A stretch of DNA of 64,000 nucleotides from Bacteroidota bacterium (GCA_013360915.1 JABWAT010000010.1:1-64000), one strand, 5' to 3'; positions 48,202-57,339 are shown, counted from the stretch's first letter. Numbers and translations: made by a program. Notes: generated by a model not told the origin, from the sequence alone.

Positions 48202-50487
48202 ATGTTAAAAAGACTTTTGCCATTGCTGCTTCTGACTGCTGTTCCGCTGACCACCCTTGCCTTAAATGCAGGAGGGATCATTACCGGGCAGGTAACCGAT
48301 AAAATCACCCGGCAGCCGATTCTGGGTGCCAACATTCTGGTGGTTGAAACCGGCACCGGAGATGCCACCGATGCCAGCGGGACATTTACCATCTCGGGTC
48401 TGGAACCAGGCATCTATTCCATCCGGGTGTCCTATCTGGGGTATCAGTCGGTCACCCGAACCGACATTGTGGTCAGCAATGTTTCCTTTACGAAATTGAC
48501 GATTGATCTGGAACCGCAGGATCTGGAACTGGAAGCCGTCGAAATCACCTCATCCTATTACCGGACCAGCACCGATGCTGTTACCAGCCTTCAGAATTTT
48601 TCCTATGAAGAAATCCGTCGTGCACCAGGTGGAAATGAGGATGTGATCCGCGCTATCTCGGTGGTACCGGGAGTCGCCGCACAGGCTAACGGCCGCAATG
48701 ACCTGGTCGTCCGCGGCGGAGGTCCGACCGAAAACCTGTTTCTGATCGATGGACTCGAAGTCCCGAACATCAACCACTTTGGGACGCAGGGTGCCACCGG
48801 CGGACCCTTGTCGCTGATCAATCTGGATTTTGTAGATGGAACCGACTTCTCCACCGGCGGATTTGGTGTCCGGTACGGTGACCGGCTGTCTTCGGTGACT
48901 TCCATTTCTCTTCGGGAAGCACGGACCGACCGGTGGGGTGGCAAGGCAACTATTTCGGGCTCTCAGTTTGGGGCAAATGCAGAAGGTCCGCTTGGGACAG
49001 CCGGCAGCAACATGCACCTGAGTGTCCGCCGTTCCTACCTTGACTGGATATTCAAAGCGGCCGGGTTCGGATTCATTCCCCAATACTGGGACTTTCAGAC
49101 CAAAGTGGTTTACCCGATTTCAAATACCGACCGGCTCGATTTCTTTGCAATCGGCGCACTGGATGATGTGATTTTTAACAGTGATACGCGGGAGAAGCGT
49201 CTATCCAACAGTCAGATTCTGGGAAGTGATCAGAATCAGTACGTCACGGGTCTTACCTGGCGCCGTGTGTCGTCCTCGGGACTATTCACACTGACCGGCG
49301 GTCGCACGTACGTTGATTTTTCCTCACAGCAGGCCGATACCACCGGTGCCATCTTCTTTGACAACCAGTCCTTTGAAGCTGAGACTTCCCTCCGCGGAGA
49401 GTACATCACCCGGCTGACACCCGTGGTGGAACTTACGGTGGGAAGCCAGATCAAACGGGTCGAAACCAATTCGAAACTGTTTCTGAACAATTTCTCCGAC
49501 CGGTTCGGAACGGCCTTTAACGGTATTAATTCGGACAACACCCTTACCGGATGGAAATGGGCCGGTTACTTTCAAACAGCGCATGAATGGAGCAACCAGT
49601 TTGATTACACCGTCGGACTCAGAACCGATTACTTTTCGGAATTGCGCAATGAGTGGTCCCTTTCTCCCAGGTTGGCAGCCGGTTTCAACATGAACGAACT
49701 GACCCGCTTTACCGGATCGGTCGGATTGTACCATCAGACCCCGCAGCTGACCTGGCTGGCCAATAATCCAACCAATCGTCAGTTGGATCAGATCCGTGTG
49801 GTTCAGACTGTTTTTGGTTTTGAACGGATGCTTCGGTTCGATACCCGTTTGCGGGTGGAAGTTTTCCAGAAAAATTACCGGAACTATCCTGCCAGCACCG
49901 TCCGTCCATACCTGGTGTTGTCGAATGCAGGTGCCGGATTTGGTGGCGGTGAGGATGGATTCAGCAATTTTGGTTTTGAGCCATTGGTGAGTGAAGGGAA
50001 AGGCTACTCACAGGGAATTGAATTTTCCGTCCAGAAAAAACTGAGCGAGGTCCGGTGTTACGGAATTGCTTCTCTTACCATCAGCGAGGCTTACTTTACA
50101 GCGGTCAACGGGAAGGAGTATAAGAGTTCATATATGCAACCGATTCTGTTCAATCTTTCCGGCGGATACCAGATCGACAATCACTGGGAGGTGGCGCTGA
50201 AATTCAGGGCGGCCAGCGGACTTCCTTACACACCGTTTAATCCGGATGGAACCCGTGATGTGGCCCGGTACAATCAGGATCAGCTGGCTGTCACCCATCA
50301 GCTCGATGTGCGGGTGGACCGCCGGTGGAATTTCACGGGATGGAATCTGATCACCTATCTGGATGTGCAGAATCTGTACAACCGGAATAATGAATTTTCT
50401 GCAAGCTGGGATATTGAGAAAAATGAAGTGTCCCGTTCCGCCGGTATTGGAATCCTGCCTGTAATCGGCATTTCAGCAGAATTCTGA
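48202..50487 (+). CDS. TonB-dependent receptor with carboxypeptidase-regulatory-like domain
   Basis: The 761-residue outer-membrane protein has a signal peptide (about 1-20), a CarboxypepD_reg-like beta-sandwich (about 27-110; ITGQVTDKITRQPILGANILV, GIYSIRVSYLGYQSV), a plug domain (about 125-235; RNDLVVRGGGPTENLFLIDGLEVPN) and a beta-barrel ending with the Phe terminus (IGISAEF). This is the standard Bacteroidota receptor layout for import of large substrates, but no SusD-like partner follows, so it is not a Sus pair. Substrate unknown. The gene converges with a histidine kinase, with 9 bases between stops. Confidence 0.95.
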   Translation: MLKRLLPLLLLTAVPLTTLALNAGGIITGQVTDKITRQPILGANILVVETGTGDATDASGTFTISGLEPGIYSIRVSYLGYQSVTRTDIVVSNVSFTKLTIDLEPQDLELEAVEITSSYYRTSTDAVTSLQNFSYEEIRRAPGGNEDVIRAISVVPGVAAQANGRNDLVVRGGGPTENLFLIDGLEVPNINHFGTQGATGGPLSLINLDFVDGTDFSTGGFGVRYGDRLSSVTSISLREARTDRWGGKATISGSQFGANAEGPLGTAGSNMHLSVRRSYLDWIFKAAGFGFIPQYWDFQTKVVYPISNTDRLDFFAIGALDDVIFNSDTREKRLSNSQILGSDQNQYVTGLTWRRVSSSGLFTLTGGRTYVDFSSQQADTTGAIFFDNQSFEAETSLRGEYITRLTPVVELTVGSQIKRVETNSKLFLNNFSDRFGTAFNGINSDNTLTGWKWAGYFQTAHEWSNQFDYTVGLRTDYFSELRNEWSLSPRLAAGFNMNELTRFTGSVGLYHQTPQLTWLANNPTNRQLDQIRVVQTVFGFERMLRFDTRLRVEVFQKNYRNYPASTVRPYLVLSNAGAGFGGGEDGFSNFGFEPLVSEGKGYSQGIEFSVQKKLSEVRCYGIASLTISEAYFTAVNGKEYKSSYMQPILFNLSGGYQIDNHWEVALKFRAASGLPYTPFNPDGTRDVARYNQDQLAVTHQLDVRVDRRWNFTGWNLITYLDVQNLYNRNNEFSASWDIEKNEVSRSAGIGILPVIGISAEF

Positions 50488-50496
50488 GAAACGGGA

Positions 50497-52128
50497 TCAG
50501 TTTAATTCATTTATGGCGGCCGGCAAAGTGACAAAAAACCGGCTGCCCTTTCCGGGTTCACTTTCAGCGCGGATAGTACCACGGTTTTTCATCACCAGTT
50601 CGCGGCACAGAATGAGTCCGATTCCGGTGCCCGGTTCGTTACCGGTCCCGGGTTTTTGAAGAGACCCTTCTTCGCTCCACAGGCTCTGCAACGTATCGGG
50701 TGACATGCCGGTACCGTTATCCTCAAACACCACCTGTATTGCATCAGTCTTTTTGACTGCTGCCACACGGATGGTTCCTCCGAGCCAGGAATACTTGATG
50801 GCGTTGCTGAGCAGGTTCCGGAAAACAATCCTCAGCGTATTCTGATCGGCCACTACCAACAGGTCAGGATCTATCTGCACATCCATGTCGATGGATTTGG
50901 TGATCAGGCTTCCGTTCACATCCTTCAGAGCAGCATCAACAATTCCCCTCAGATCAACCGTGCCGGGTTTGAAAGTCAGACCGCCCGATTGGGATTGTGT
51001 CCATAAAAGCAGATCAGTCAGTAATTGATGTCCTGCCTGTGCGGCCGCATAAACCTTACTCATTTGTTTTTTCAGATGAGCCGTGTCATACTCTCCCAAA
51101 TGAGTCATGATCAGATCCAGATGAGCCATGAGGCTTCCTGCCGGACCTTTGAGGTCATGCGACAACATTTTCATGATCCGGTCCTTATCCTGATTGAGCC
51201 GGATGAGTTCTTCGTTTTTTTGTTGAATGGAAAGAAACTGACGTTTTTTCTGGAAATAATTACCCAGCAATTCGGCTGCGGTGCTAAGCAGAACCACATC
51301 GGTTTCGGGCAGGAGAGTTTCAGAGAAAAGATAGTCAAATCCGATATACCCAAACCACTCATTCTGAAGAAAAATGGGGAAAATCAAAATGGTTTTAATA
51401 CCCTGTGGTTCCAGAATTTCCCGTTCCATTTGCGGGAAATCGCGTACATGTCCGCTCATAACCTGATGAGAGGAAAGCTGGTCCCTTAACCGGCCAAGTC
51501 CGGACTTTTCATAGGATAGTTTCTGAAGAATCTCGTTGTCAATCTGAGGTTCAACCCCGGGCACGCACTGTTCAAACGTCTGTCTGCACAACAGGTCCCC
51601 ATCCTCGTCGGAAAAATTTTCGAAAATATAAGCCCGATGAGCTTTGGAAATCATGAGCATACTCATGAGGGTTTTATTCACAGCATCGGGTGTATCGTGG
51701 GATAATTGAAACGCTGCCTGACTGATGGCTGTTTCATACCGGATCCGGTCCTGAAGGGACTCTTCCTCAGGCTTTTCAAAATGAATTTTCCGGGCAATGA
51801 GACATGCTCTTTTTACAGACAGGTGTTGGTGGCCTGAAGAAACCACGGTCACCATGACCGTTACCGGCGAACCGGAACGGGCTTTGATTTTTAATGTACC
51901 AAACCAAGGTACATTTTCGAGAGAAACAAGATCGGGAAGAGCCAGATTCATCGGTGAACCTGCCACCAGAAACTGACCGATGGAGTGACCGGGGAGACCA
52001 CCGGGAGGAGTATCGAACAGCCGGTCCGCTTCGTGATTAGCTGCCAGAATCTGATTGCCTGGTCCAATCAGGAGCATGGCCTCGCTCAGATGATTGGCAA
52101 CAGAGAAATCAAGAAAGAAGGATTCCAA
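50497..52128 (-). CDS. Cytoplasmic sensor histidine kinase (PAS-GAF-HisKA-HATPase)
   Basis: The 543-residue protein has an N-terminal PAS-like segment (about 10-120), a GAF-like domain (about 135-290; MSMLMISKAHRAYIFENF, TILIFPIFLQNEWFGYIGFDYL), a HisKA dimer with phospho-acceptor His in MLSHDLKGPAGSLMAHLD (about 320-337) and an ATPase domain with the N box LRIVFRNLLSNAIKYS, DNGTGM and GTGIGLILCRELV. No transmembrane helix is present, so it senses an intracellular signal. No response-regulator gene is adjacent, making it an orphan. The start is TTG (52126-52128) with AAAGG upstream; an in-frame ATG 17 codons later is possible. Confidence 0.9.
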   Translation of the reverse strand: MESFFLDFSVANHLSEAMLLIGPGNQILAANHEADRLFDTPPGGLPGHSIGQFLVAGSPMNLALPDLVSLENVPWFGTLKIKARSGSPVTVMVTVVSSGHQHLSVKRACLIARKIHFEKPEEESLQDRIRYETAISQAAFQLSHDTPDAVNKTLMSMLMISKAHRAYIFENFSDEDGDLLCRQTFEQCVPGVEPQIDNEILQKLSYEKSGLGRLRDQLSSHQVMSGHVRDFPQMEREILEPQGIKTILIFPIFLQNEWFGYIGFDYLFSETLLPETDVVLLSTAAELLGNYFQKKRQFLSIQQKNEELIRLNQDKDRIMKMLSHDLKGPAGSLMAHLDLIMTHLGEYDTAHLKKQMSKVYAAAQAGHQLLTDLLLWTQSQSGGLTFKPGTVDLRGIVDAALKDVNGSLITKSIDMDVQIDPDLLVVADQNTLRIVFRNLLSNAIKYSWLGGTIRVAAVKKTDAIQVVFEDNGTGMSPDTLQSLWSEEGSLQKPGTGNEPGTGIGLILCRELVMKNRGTIRAESEPGKGSRFFVTLPAAINELN

Positions 52129-52240
52129 ATTGATGACCTTTCCCTGCCTGTCCGGGATGGATCATGAACCGATCCATTCCGGCAGGTAAGGTAGTAAGCC
52201 CAATCTAGTTTTCCAATAGATTCCGTGATTGAACCCCTGG

Positions 52241-52738
52241 TTATTTCGGTGGTCTTAATGTTGAGGGTAGCGGCTTTCTTTCAATCGACGAATGTCCATG
52301 GAGAATCCGCCAGCCGGCGGGGTACTGTTTCATGGTGAGTGACAGCGTTCCGTGATCATACAGGCTGTCACCGGTATTAAGCCGGTACAGATGATCATAC
52401 TCGACGGTGACTGCTGCGGTTTTGGGGTCGAGCAACTGAACATCAAGTGTATCGATGGTCAGCCGCTGATACTGATAGCGGGTTTTATATTGCGAGTATG
52501 CCCTTTTCATCCCCTCAGGGGCCACGTAACGGATCCGGCCATCCTCGATCCAATGAAAACGTTTATCATCGGCCAGGTAGGTAAAGGCGGAATCGTAGTT
52601 TGCATCATTCAGATACCTGAAGTATTGAGTAAAAGTGGCGGTGACTCCTGCTTTCAGTTCTTCATCGGATTGAACGGGGGTTTCGGGAGCCGTGCATGCC
52701 GTTAATACCAGTAAACCGGAAAGAATATACAGTTTCAT
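52241..52738 (-). CDS. NTF2/DUF4440-like lipoprotein
   Basis: The 165-residue product has a lipoprotein signal (LTAC, Cys15) and an NTF2-like domain: ELKAGVTATFTQYFRYLNDANYDSAFTYLADDKRFHWIEDG, then TIDTLDVQLLDPKTAAVTVEYDHLY and GWRILHGHSS. It is exported and anchored, probably to the outer membrane. GGAGGT lies 5 bases before ATG 52736-52738. It follows the mannosyl-3-phosphoglycerate phosphatase gene by 26 bases and may be the last gene of that operon, although no link to mannosylglycerate is known. Confidence 0.82.
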   Translation of the reverse strand: MKLYILSGLLVLTACTAPETPVQSDEELKAGVTATFTQYFRYLNDANYDSAFTYLADDKRFHWIEDGRIRYVAPEGMKRAYSQYKTRYQYQRLTIDTLDVQLLDPKTAAVTVEYDHLYRLNTGDSLYDHGTLSLTMKQYPAGWRILHGHSSIERKPLPSTLRPPK

Positions 52739-52764
52739 TTTACACCTCCTGCTGAAGAAAACAG

Positions 52765-53580
52765 TCAGGAGGCCGGGTTTGTTCCCCGCCAATTCAGCAG
52801 ACGACCGGTCACCTCAGAAAAACCAGCCGGCCCCTCCTCCGTGGTGGAAGCGAGCCCTGGAGGAACCGGTTCCCCACCCAGCCACCAGCCTTCATCAGCG
52901 GATGCCAGCATACCCAGATCATTTTCTCCATCACCTGCCGCAACCAGAAAAAACGATTTTACCCTGTTTTGCTCCAGCCAGACCCGCAGAAACTCAAGGG
53001 CCTTTTCTTTTCCGGCCGATTCATGCCGGAGGGTGATGTATCGGGTTCCCGGATCTGCAATCATTTTCATTGATCTGAGCCATTCTTCAGGCAAAGACCT
53101 GTTAACATCACCGGAAGGGAACAACAACGTTTCGGAATATTTTTTCTGGCGGGCTCTTTCTGCCATTCCCAAGGTTAATCCTGTTGCTGAAGCCAGCTCC
53201 TCTGCAGAACATCTGGTCATCAGTCTGATATCGGCAGGTAACCGGCTGATCAATGCTTCTCTGACGGGCTGGATGGAAAATCCAGCCGGAACCAGCGGGA
53301 TTTCCTTCCACTCAAATTCACCCGCATCGGGCGACAGAATCGTCCATCTATCCGGAACGTGAAAGGCGCTGCCATTTTCGGAAAAGAAGGGAACGGGAAG
53401 AGCAAGGCCCTCACACAATGCCTGCTGTTCTGCTGCGGTTTTTGAAGAAGAAAAAACAACTGGAATTCCGGCCCGGATTAAAGACCGGAGGCATGCATCA
53501 TTACCATCCCACTGGTACGTAAACCGGTTTAACACGGTACCATCCAGATCGGTCAGCAGGATGGGGACCTCAGAAGTCAT
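52765..53580 (-). CDS. mpgP: Mannosyl-3-phosphoglycerate phosphatase
   Basis: The 271-residue protein is a HAD-superfamily (Cof/MPGP subfamily) phosphatase: motif I LLTDLDGT (nucleophile Asp11, Asp13), motif II SSSK (about 44-47), motif III Lys in AGKEKAL (Lys191) and motif IV AAGDGENDLGML (Asp217, Asp221). It removes phosphate from mannosyl-3-phosphoglycerate to give mannosylglycerate. Identity is reinforced by its 11-base overlap with the synthase gene mpgS. Mannosylglycerate is a compatible solute accumulated against salt or heat. Confidence 0.92.
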   Translation of the reverse strand: MTSEVPILLTDLDGTVLNRFTYQWDGNDACLRSLIRAGIPVVFSSSKTAAEQQALCEGLALPVPFFSENGSAFHVPDRWTILSPDAGEFEWKEIPLVPAGFSIQPVREALISRLPADIRLMTRCSAEELASATGLTLGMAERARQKKYSETLLFPSGDVNRSLPEEWLRSMKMIADPGTRYITLRHESAGKEKALEFLRVWLEQNRVKSFFLVAAGDGENDLGMLASADEGWWLGGEPVPPGLASTTEEGPAGFSEVTGRLLNWRGTNPAS

Positions 53581-54760
53581 GAAGGTACCGATCCTGCTGA
53601 AAAATAACCTTTGCTTTTTCCATTGGATACTGTATCAGGGCCGGATAAATACGAGGCCGGTCGGGTTCCTGATCTTTCTTTAGAATCCGTTCCTTTCTCA
53701 AAAGTCCCGTGATTTCAGTTTTCAGGGTAGACGAGGTAACCGGACTGTGATAAATGACGCTCATGGACTGATGAATCATATCACGGACATGTTCAGACCC
53801 CTTTGATTCGTGGAGGTGTGGATTTCTGGATTCAACCTGAAAGATTTCGATGGGATCCTGTAACGATTCTGCCGGAAGATTTAAACCCTGAATTCCCCCG
53901 AATTTTTCGAAAATTCCGATAAAATTATACGTTTCCACTGCAAAGCCCGATGCAATCCCGATCCGGGTTGCCAGATTCATGCTCATCGCATGTTCCCCTG
54001 CATTTCCCGTTTTGATAATATCGGTTTCGAAACCGGTGATCAGGCTGATTAACCGGTTCAGCACCTGATTGGTATGCCGGCTGGCCCTTCCCCATTTGGA
54101 AAAAACCAGTGAGGAGTCAATGGCTTTTGGTTTCGAATGCCATAATATCCGTGACATGTGAAAGGGCGACTTGCTCATGTTAAAGGAAGCCGAGTAGATT
54201 CTGACATACTCCATGACGGCACCCGGGAAATAATTGTCTGCATCAATAAATCCGATGTGTGATTTACCGAGTAACTGTGCCAGCAGAATTCCTGCAAGCA
54301 TTCCTTCTGCCTTGCCCATCCGCAGAGACCCCTGACCGCTAACCACCTCGTGATATCCCATCAGGGTGAATAATTCAGCCAGGTGCGGATCGGTCTGGTG
54401 AATCATCAGATAGGGTCGTTTTGAAAACTGGCAGAAATTATCCACCGTGTTACACTCCATCTGAAACCGGTTGATGGGTTCGTGTGCACTGGCAGAAATT
54501 ATGATGGGAAGGCAGTGCTGGGGGAGGCCGCAAAGAACACCCTCGAGCAAACGAAGTCGTTCGTTTTTTACCGGTATCACAATGGCCATGGTCTCTTCCA
54601 CAGACCTCAGGCGTTCATAGTCAACCGATTTAACAACAAAATACCGGTCGATGGCCCGGCGGGAAGGAATGGGGGAAGAGTCGAATCCGTAAATTTTCTG
54701 GGTATCGTAGATCAGGGCGTTTCCCACCCGCTCAAATGATCGGGGAAGTTCGATCAGCAT
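53570..54760 (-). CDS. mpgS: Mannosyl-3-phosphoglycerate synthase
   Basis: The 396-residue protein is a GT55 retaining glycosyltransferase: N-terminal MAIVIPVKNERLRLLEGVL (nucleotide-sugar part, 58-76), GSLRMGKAEGM (about 144-154) and the metal-binding DADNYFPGAV (Asp173, Asp175). Length is normal for the family. It joins GDP-mannose to 3-phosphoglycerate; MpgP then dephosphorylates the product. The two-step pathway is known from thermophiles such as Rhodothermus marinus and Thermus, and from some mesophiles. Its GGAGG ribosome-binding site (complement of 54766-54770) overlaps a leader hairpin, which suggests translational control. ATG 54758-54760 is the start. Confidence 0.95.
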   Translation of the reverse strand: MLIELPRSFERVGNALIYDTQKIYGFDSSPIPSRRAIDRYFVVKSVDYERLRSVEETMAIVIPVKNERLRLLEGVLCGLPQHCLPIIISASAHEPINRFQMECNTVDNFCQFSKRPYLMIHQTDPHLAELFTLMGYHEVVSGQGSLRMGKAEGMLAGILLAQLLGKSHIGFIDADNYFPGAVMEYVRIYSASFNMSKSPFHMSRILWHSKPKAIDSSLVFSKWGRASRHTNQVLNRLISLITGFETDIIKTGNAGEHAMSMNLATRIGIASGFAVETYNFIGIFEKFGGIQGLNLPAESLQDPIEIFQVESRNPHLHESKGSEHVRDMIHQSMSVIYHSPVTSSTLKTEITGLLRKERILKKDQEPDRPRIYPALIQYPMEKAKVIFQQDRYLHDF

Positions 54761-54768
54761 GAAAGCCT

Positions 54769-54805
54769 CCTCTGGTCATTGATTCTTAAAGAATGTAACC
54801 AGAGG
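54769..54805 (-). promoter_or_regulatory. Leader hairpin overlapping the mpgS ribosome-binding site
   Basis: CCTCTGGT (54769-54776) pairs with ACCAGAGG (54798-54805), with an inner ATTCT/AGAAT pairing (54782-54786 with 54790-54794). On the mRNA (minus strand) the last bases of the outer stem form the first two G residues of the GGAGG Shine-Dalgarno sequence. Melting of the stem would expose the site, as in an RNA thermometer or a salt-responsive leader. Confidence 0.45.
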
Positions 54806-54810
54806 GACTT

Positions 54811-54825
54811 TCCAATTCAATTGGA
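54811..54825. promoter_or_regulatory. Palindrome in the mpgS leader region
   Basis: TCCAATT-C-AATTGGA is a perfect inverted repeat with one central base, 50-65 bases before the mpgS start codon. It may be an operator for an osmotic regulator. No cognate regulator is encoded nearby. Confidence 0.4.
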
Positions 54826-54862
54826 GGAAGAAAAACAGGAAATGGGATTTGTGAAAATTAAT

Positions 54863-56737
54863 TTACCGGTGAATCCTGAAATCTCCCCGGGTAACCTCAT
54901 CGCGCAGACTATCGGGATCCCAACCCGCGTCGGTGGTTTCTATCTGGCCATCGGCCTGAATGATCCGTTCCAGCGCTGCAATTTTCTCACGGGCGGCCCG
55001 AATATATCCGACCTGATCTTTCGATCCGGCAGCCAGTTCCCGAAGGTAAATCTCATCATGCCGAAGAAACGTTTGTGCCGCCCGGTGAGCCTTATGGGCT
55101 CTGAATCCGAGCAGACGCAATGCATCTACACCCATCCGAAGGGACGTATCGAGGGTATCGCGGTAAACACCGTCTATACCGGCGTTGATAAAGTGGTATG
55201 CATCGGGCCTGTCAATGGCTCTGACCAGAATTTTCAGGTGAGGAAAATGCTGCTGAACCGTATGTACCAACGATTGGTTTTTATCGGCATCGTCAAATGC
55301 AATAATGATCACCGATGCATGATGGGCACCGGCCGCATGGAGCAGTTCCAGACGGGTCGCATCGCCATAAAACACCTGCAACCCCAGTCGTCTGATCAGA
55401 TCAACCCGGTCCGCATCATCATCAAGAACGGTCAGATCGATTCCATTGGCCTTCAGCAGGCGCCCGACGGTATTTCCAAACTGATCGTAGCCGGCAATGA
55501 TCACCGGGGTTTCCCCATGAACCATATCGGCTTCCCGTGAGGGTGTTTCGGTGGTTCCGAACCTGGGCAGAATCACCTTCTCGTTCAGAAGGATGGCGAG
55601 CGGAGTCAGTGCCATGCTGATGGCCACAATGGCAATCAGCGTCCCTGCCAGGTCTGAAGTGAAAATGGAACTCTGCATGGCAAAGGAAATCAGAACAAAG
55701 GCAAACTCGCCCACCTGTGACAGACCAACAGCAAAGACCAGATTCTGACTGGTTGTCATTCCGAACAACCGGCCAAGTGCAAACAAAATCAATCCTTTGA
55801 CCACCATGAGCAGGATCACCAGTCCAAAAATGAGGCCCGGCGAGCTGGCAATCAGTTCAAAGTCGATGGAGGCACCCACCGAAATGAAAAACAGACCCAG
55901 CAACAACCCTTTGAAGGGTTCCAGATCGCTGATGAGTTCATGGCGGTATTCGCTGGTTGCCAGCACCACTCCCGCCAGAAAGGTCCCGAGTGCCGGACTG
56001 AGGCCCACCAGACTCATGAGCATGGCGATGGCAATCACCAGAAAAAGAGCTGATGCTGTGAAGAGCTCCTGCAACCGGGTCTTTGCAATAAACCTGAAGG
56101 CGGGCTGAACCAGAAACCGGCCTCCGAGTACGATCACAGACACGGCTCCGATTACAGTAAGCGTTTGCAACCAGGCCGGCCAATGGGCAATGAGGCTGGA
56201 ATGACCCGCTCCGGCCGGTTCACCCGTTGCCAGAAGCGGAAAAACGGCGAGAATGGGAATGACGGCAATATCCTGAAACAGCAGGACGGAAAAACTGCTC
56301 TGACCCGCGGCCGTTTTCATCAGCCCCTTTTCATTCATGGTCTGCAGAACAATCGCTGTTGAGGACATGGCCAGCGTCATCCCGATGGCAAGTGCCGGTT
56401 TCCAGTCCAGACCGAGCAGTATGCATCCGGCTGCCACAACCAGCATGGTGACCAGAACCTGCAAACCACCCAGACCGGCAATGGAAGCGCGCATTCTCCA
56501 CAAAAGCCGCGGTTCGAGTTCCAGACCAATGATAAACAGCATCATGACCACACCGAACTCGGCCACATGCATCACATCATGCCCATCTCCGCCCACCAGT
56601 GACAGGACCGAGGGTCCAATGATCATTCCGGCAATGAGATAACCCAGAACCGAGCCCAGACCCAGACGGTGGGCAATGGGTACCGACAGAACAGCCGCTG
56701 CCAGATAGATAAACGCCTGAAAGAAAAACGAATCCAT
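54863..56737 (-). CDS. kefB: Glutathione-type K+ efflux antiporter, KefB/KefC-like (CPA2)
   Basis: The 624-residue protein has a CPA2 membrane domain of about 13 helices (FFFQAFIYLAAAVLSVPIAHRLGLGSVLGYLIAG, AIGMTLAMSSTAIVLQTM, VGLSPALGTFLAGVVLA) and a cytosolic KTN/RCK domain (about 390-540; VIIAGYDQFGNTVGRLLKAN, LQVFYGDATRLELLHAAGA, ADKNQSLVHTVQQHFPHLKI). YGDATR and HFPHL closely follow E. coli KefB/KefC. The nucleotide-binding loop reads GYDQFG rather than GFGRFG. GGAGGT precedes ATG 56735-56737. Its start overlaps the stop of the KefF-like gene, so the pair forms the known activator-antiporter unit. Confidence 0.92.
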   Translation of the reverse strand: MDSFFFQAFIYLAAAVLSVPIAHRLGLGSVLGYLIAGMIIGPSVLSLVGGDGHDVMHVAEFGVVMMLFIIGLELEPRLLWRMRASIAGLGGLQVLVTMLVVAAGCILLGLDWKPALAIGMTLAMSSTAIVLQTMNEKGLMKTAAGQSSFSVLLFQDIAVIPILAVFPLLATGEPAGAGHSSLIAHWPAWLQTLTVIGAVSVIVLGGRFLVQPAFRFIAKTRLQELFTASALFLVIAIAMLMSLVGLSPALGTFLAGVVLATSEYRHELISDLEPFKGLLLGLFFISVGASIDFELIASSPGLIFGLVILLMVVKGLILFALGRLFGMTTSQNLVFAVGLSQVGEFAFVLISFAMQSSIFTSDLAGTLIAIVAISMALTPLAILLNEKVILPRFGTTETPSREADMVHGETPVIIAGYDQFGNTVGRLLKANGIDLTVLDDDADRVDLIRRLGLQVFYGDATRLELLHAAGAHHASVIIIAFDDADKNQSLVHTVQQHFPHLKILVRAIDRPDAYHFINAGIDGVYRDTLDTSLRMGVDALRLLGFRAHKAHRAAQTFLRHDEIYLRELAAGSKDQVGYIRAAREKIAALERIIQADGQIETTDAGWDPDSLRDEVTRGDFRIHR

Positions 56738-57339
56738 CAGCGCACCTCCTTCAGAACCGGCCACTCTGAGGCCAGTTCGATTCCTTCTGCAGTCTGGTTG
56801 GAATAGTCTCCATCCCGGAAGGCTTCCAGCAACCGGATGTAACGTTTAATTTCCGAATCCAGCTCCTCCGGTTGGATACGATGTGCGCCCTGAATGGCCA
56901 GCGGGGGCAGATAATGCATGCCGCAGAGATAAAATGTCTGATCGAAGGGAGACAGAAAATCACGAAGGGAGAACCGGTTAAATCCGCTTCTTTGGTAAGC
57001 CATGGCCGGGCCGCCGGTGGTGACAATCTGCAGGATCGATTTTCCTGCCAGTGCAGTTCCCTTCGATCCGTATGCCCAGCCATGTTCGAGCACCAGATCG
57101 ATCCATTGCTTGACCAGCGGCGGACAGTTGTACCAATAAAACGGATGCTGAAGAATGATGCGGTTGTACCCGGTCAGACGTGCTTGTTCGGCCTGAACGT
57201 CAATGTTATAATCGGGATAGCACTCGTACAGGTCATGCAGGTGAATTCCATCAATCTGACTGGCCGCACGGATCAGTTTCTGGTTGATTCGTGATTTTTC
57301 ATAGGCCGGATGGCCAAAGAGTAATAAGACTGGTTCCAT
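56737..57339 (-). CDS. kefF: KefF-like NAD(P)H oxidoreductase (antiporter activator)
   Basis: The 200-residue flavodoxin-fold protein matches KefF/MdaB/NQO-type oxidoreductases: VLLLFGHPAYEKSRINQKLI at the N-terminus (FMN loop), NRIILQHPFYWYNCPPLVKQWIDLVLEHGWAYGSKGTALAGK and IVTTGGPAMAYQRSG. In E. coli KefF binds KefC and activates K+ efflux when electrophiles are present. The position directly before the kefB-like gene (one-base overlap, ATG within ATGA) supports that role. It has a 24-residue C-terminal extension relative to the typical KefF length of about 176. Confidence 0.92.
   Translation of the reverse strand: MEPVLLLFGHPAYEKSRINQKLIRAASQIDGIHLHDLYECYPDYNIDVQAEQARLTGYNRIILQHPFYWYNCPPLVKQWIDLVLEHGWAYGSKGTALAGKSILQIVTTGGPAMAYQRSGFNRFSLRDFLSPFDQTFYLCGMHYLPPLAIQGAHRIQPEELDSEIKRYIRLLEAFRDGDYSNQTAEGIELASEWPVLKEVR

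Noticed and set aside
54779-55540. 253-codon plus-strand frame
   Set aside because: Antisense to the KTN domain of the KefB-like gene, with no domain of its own.
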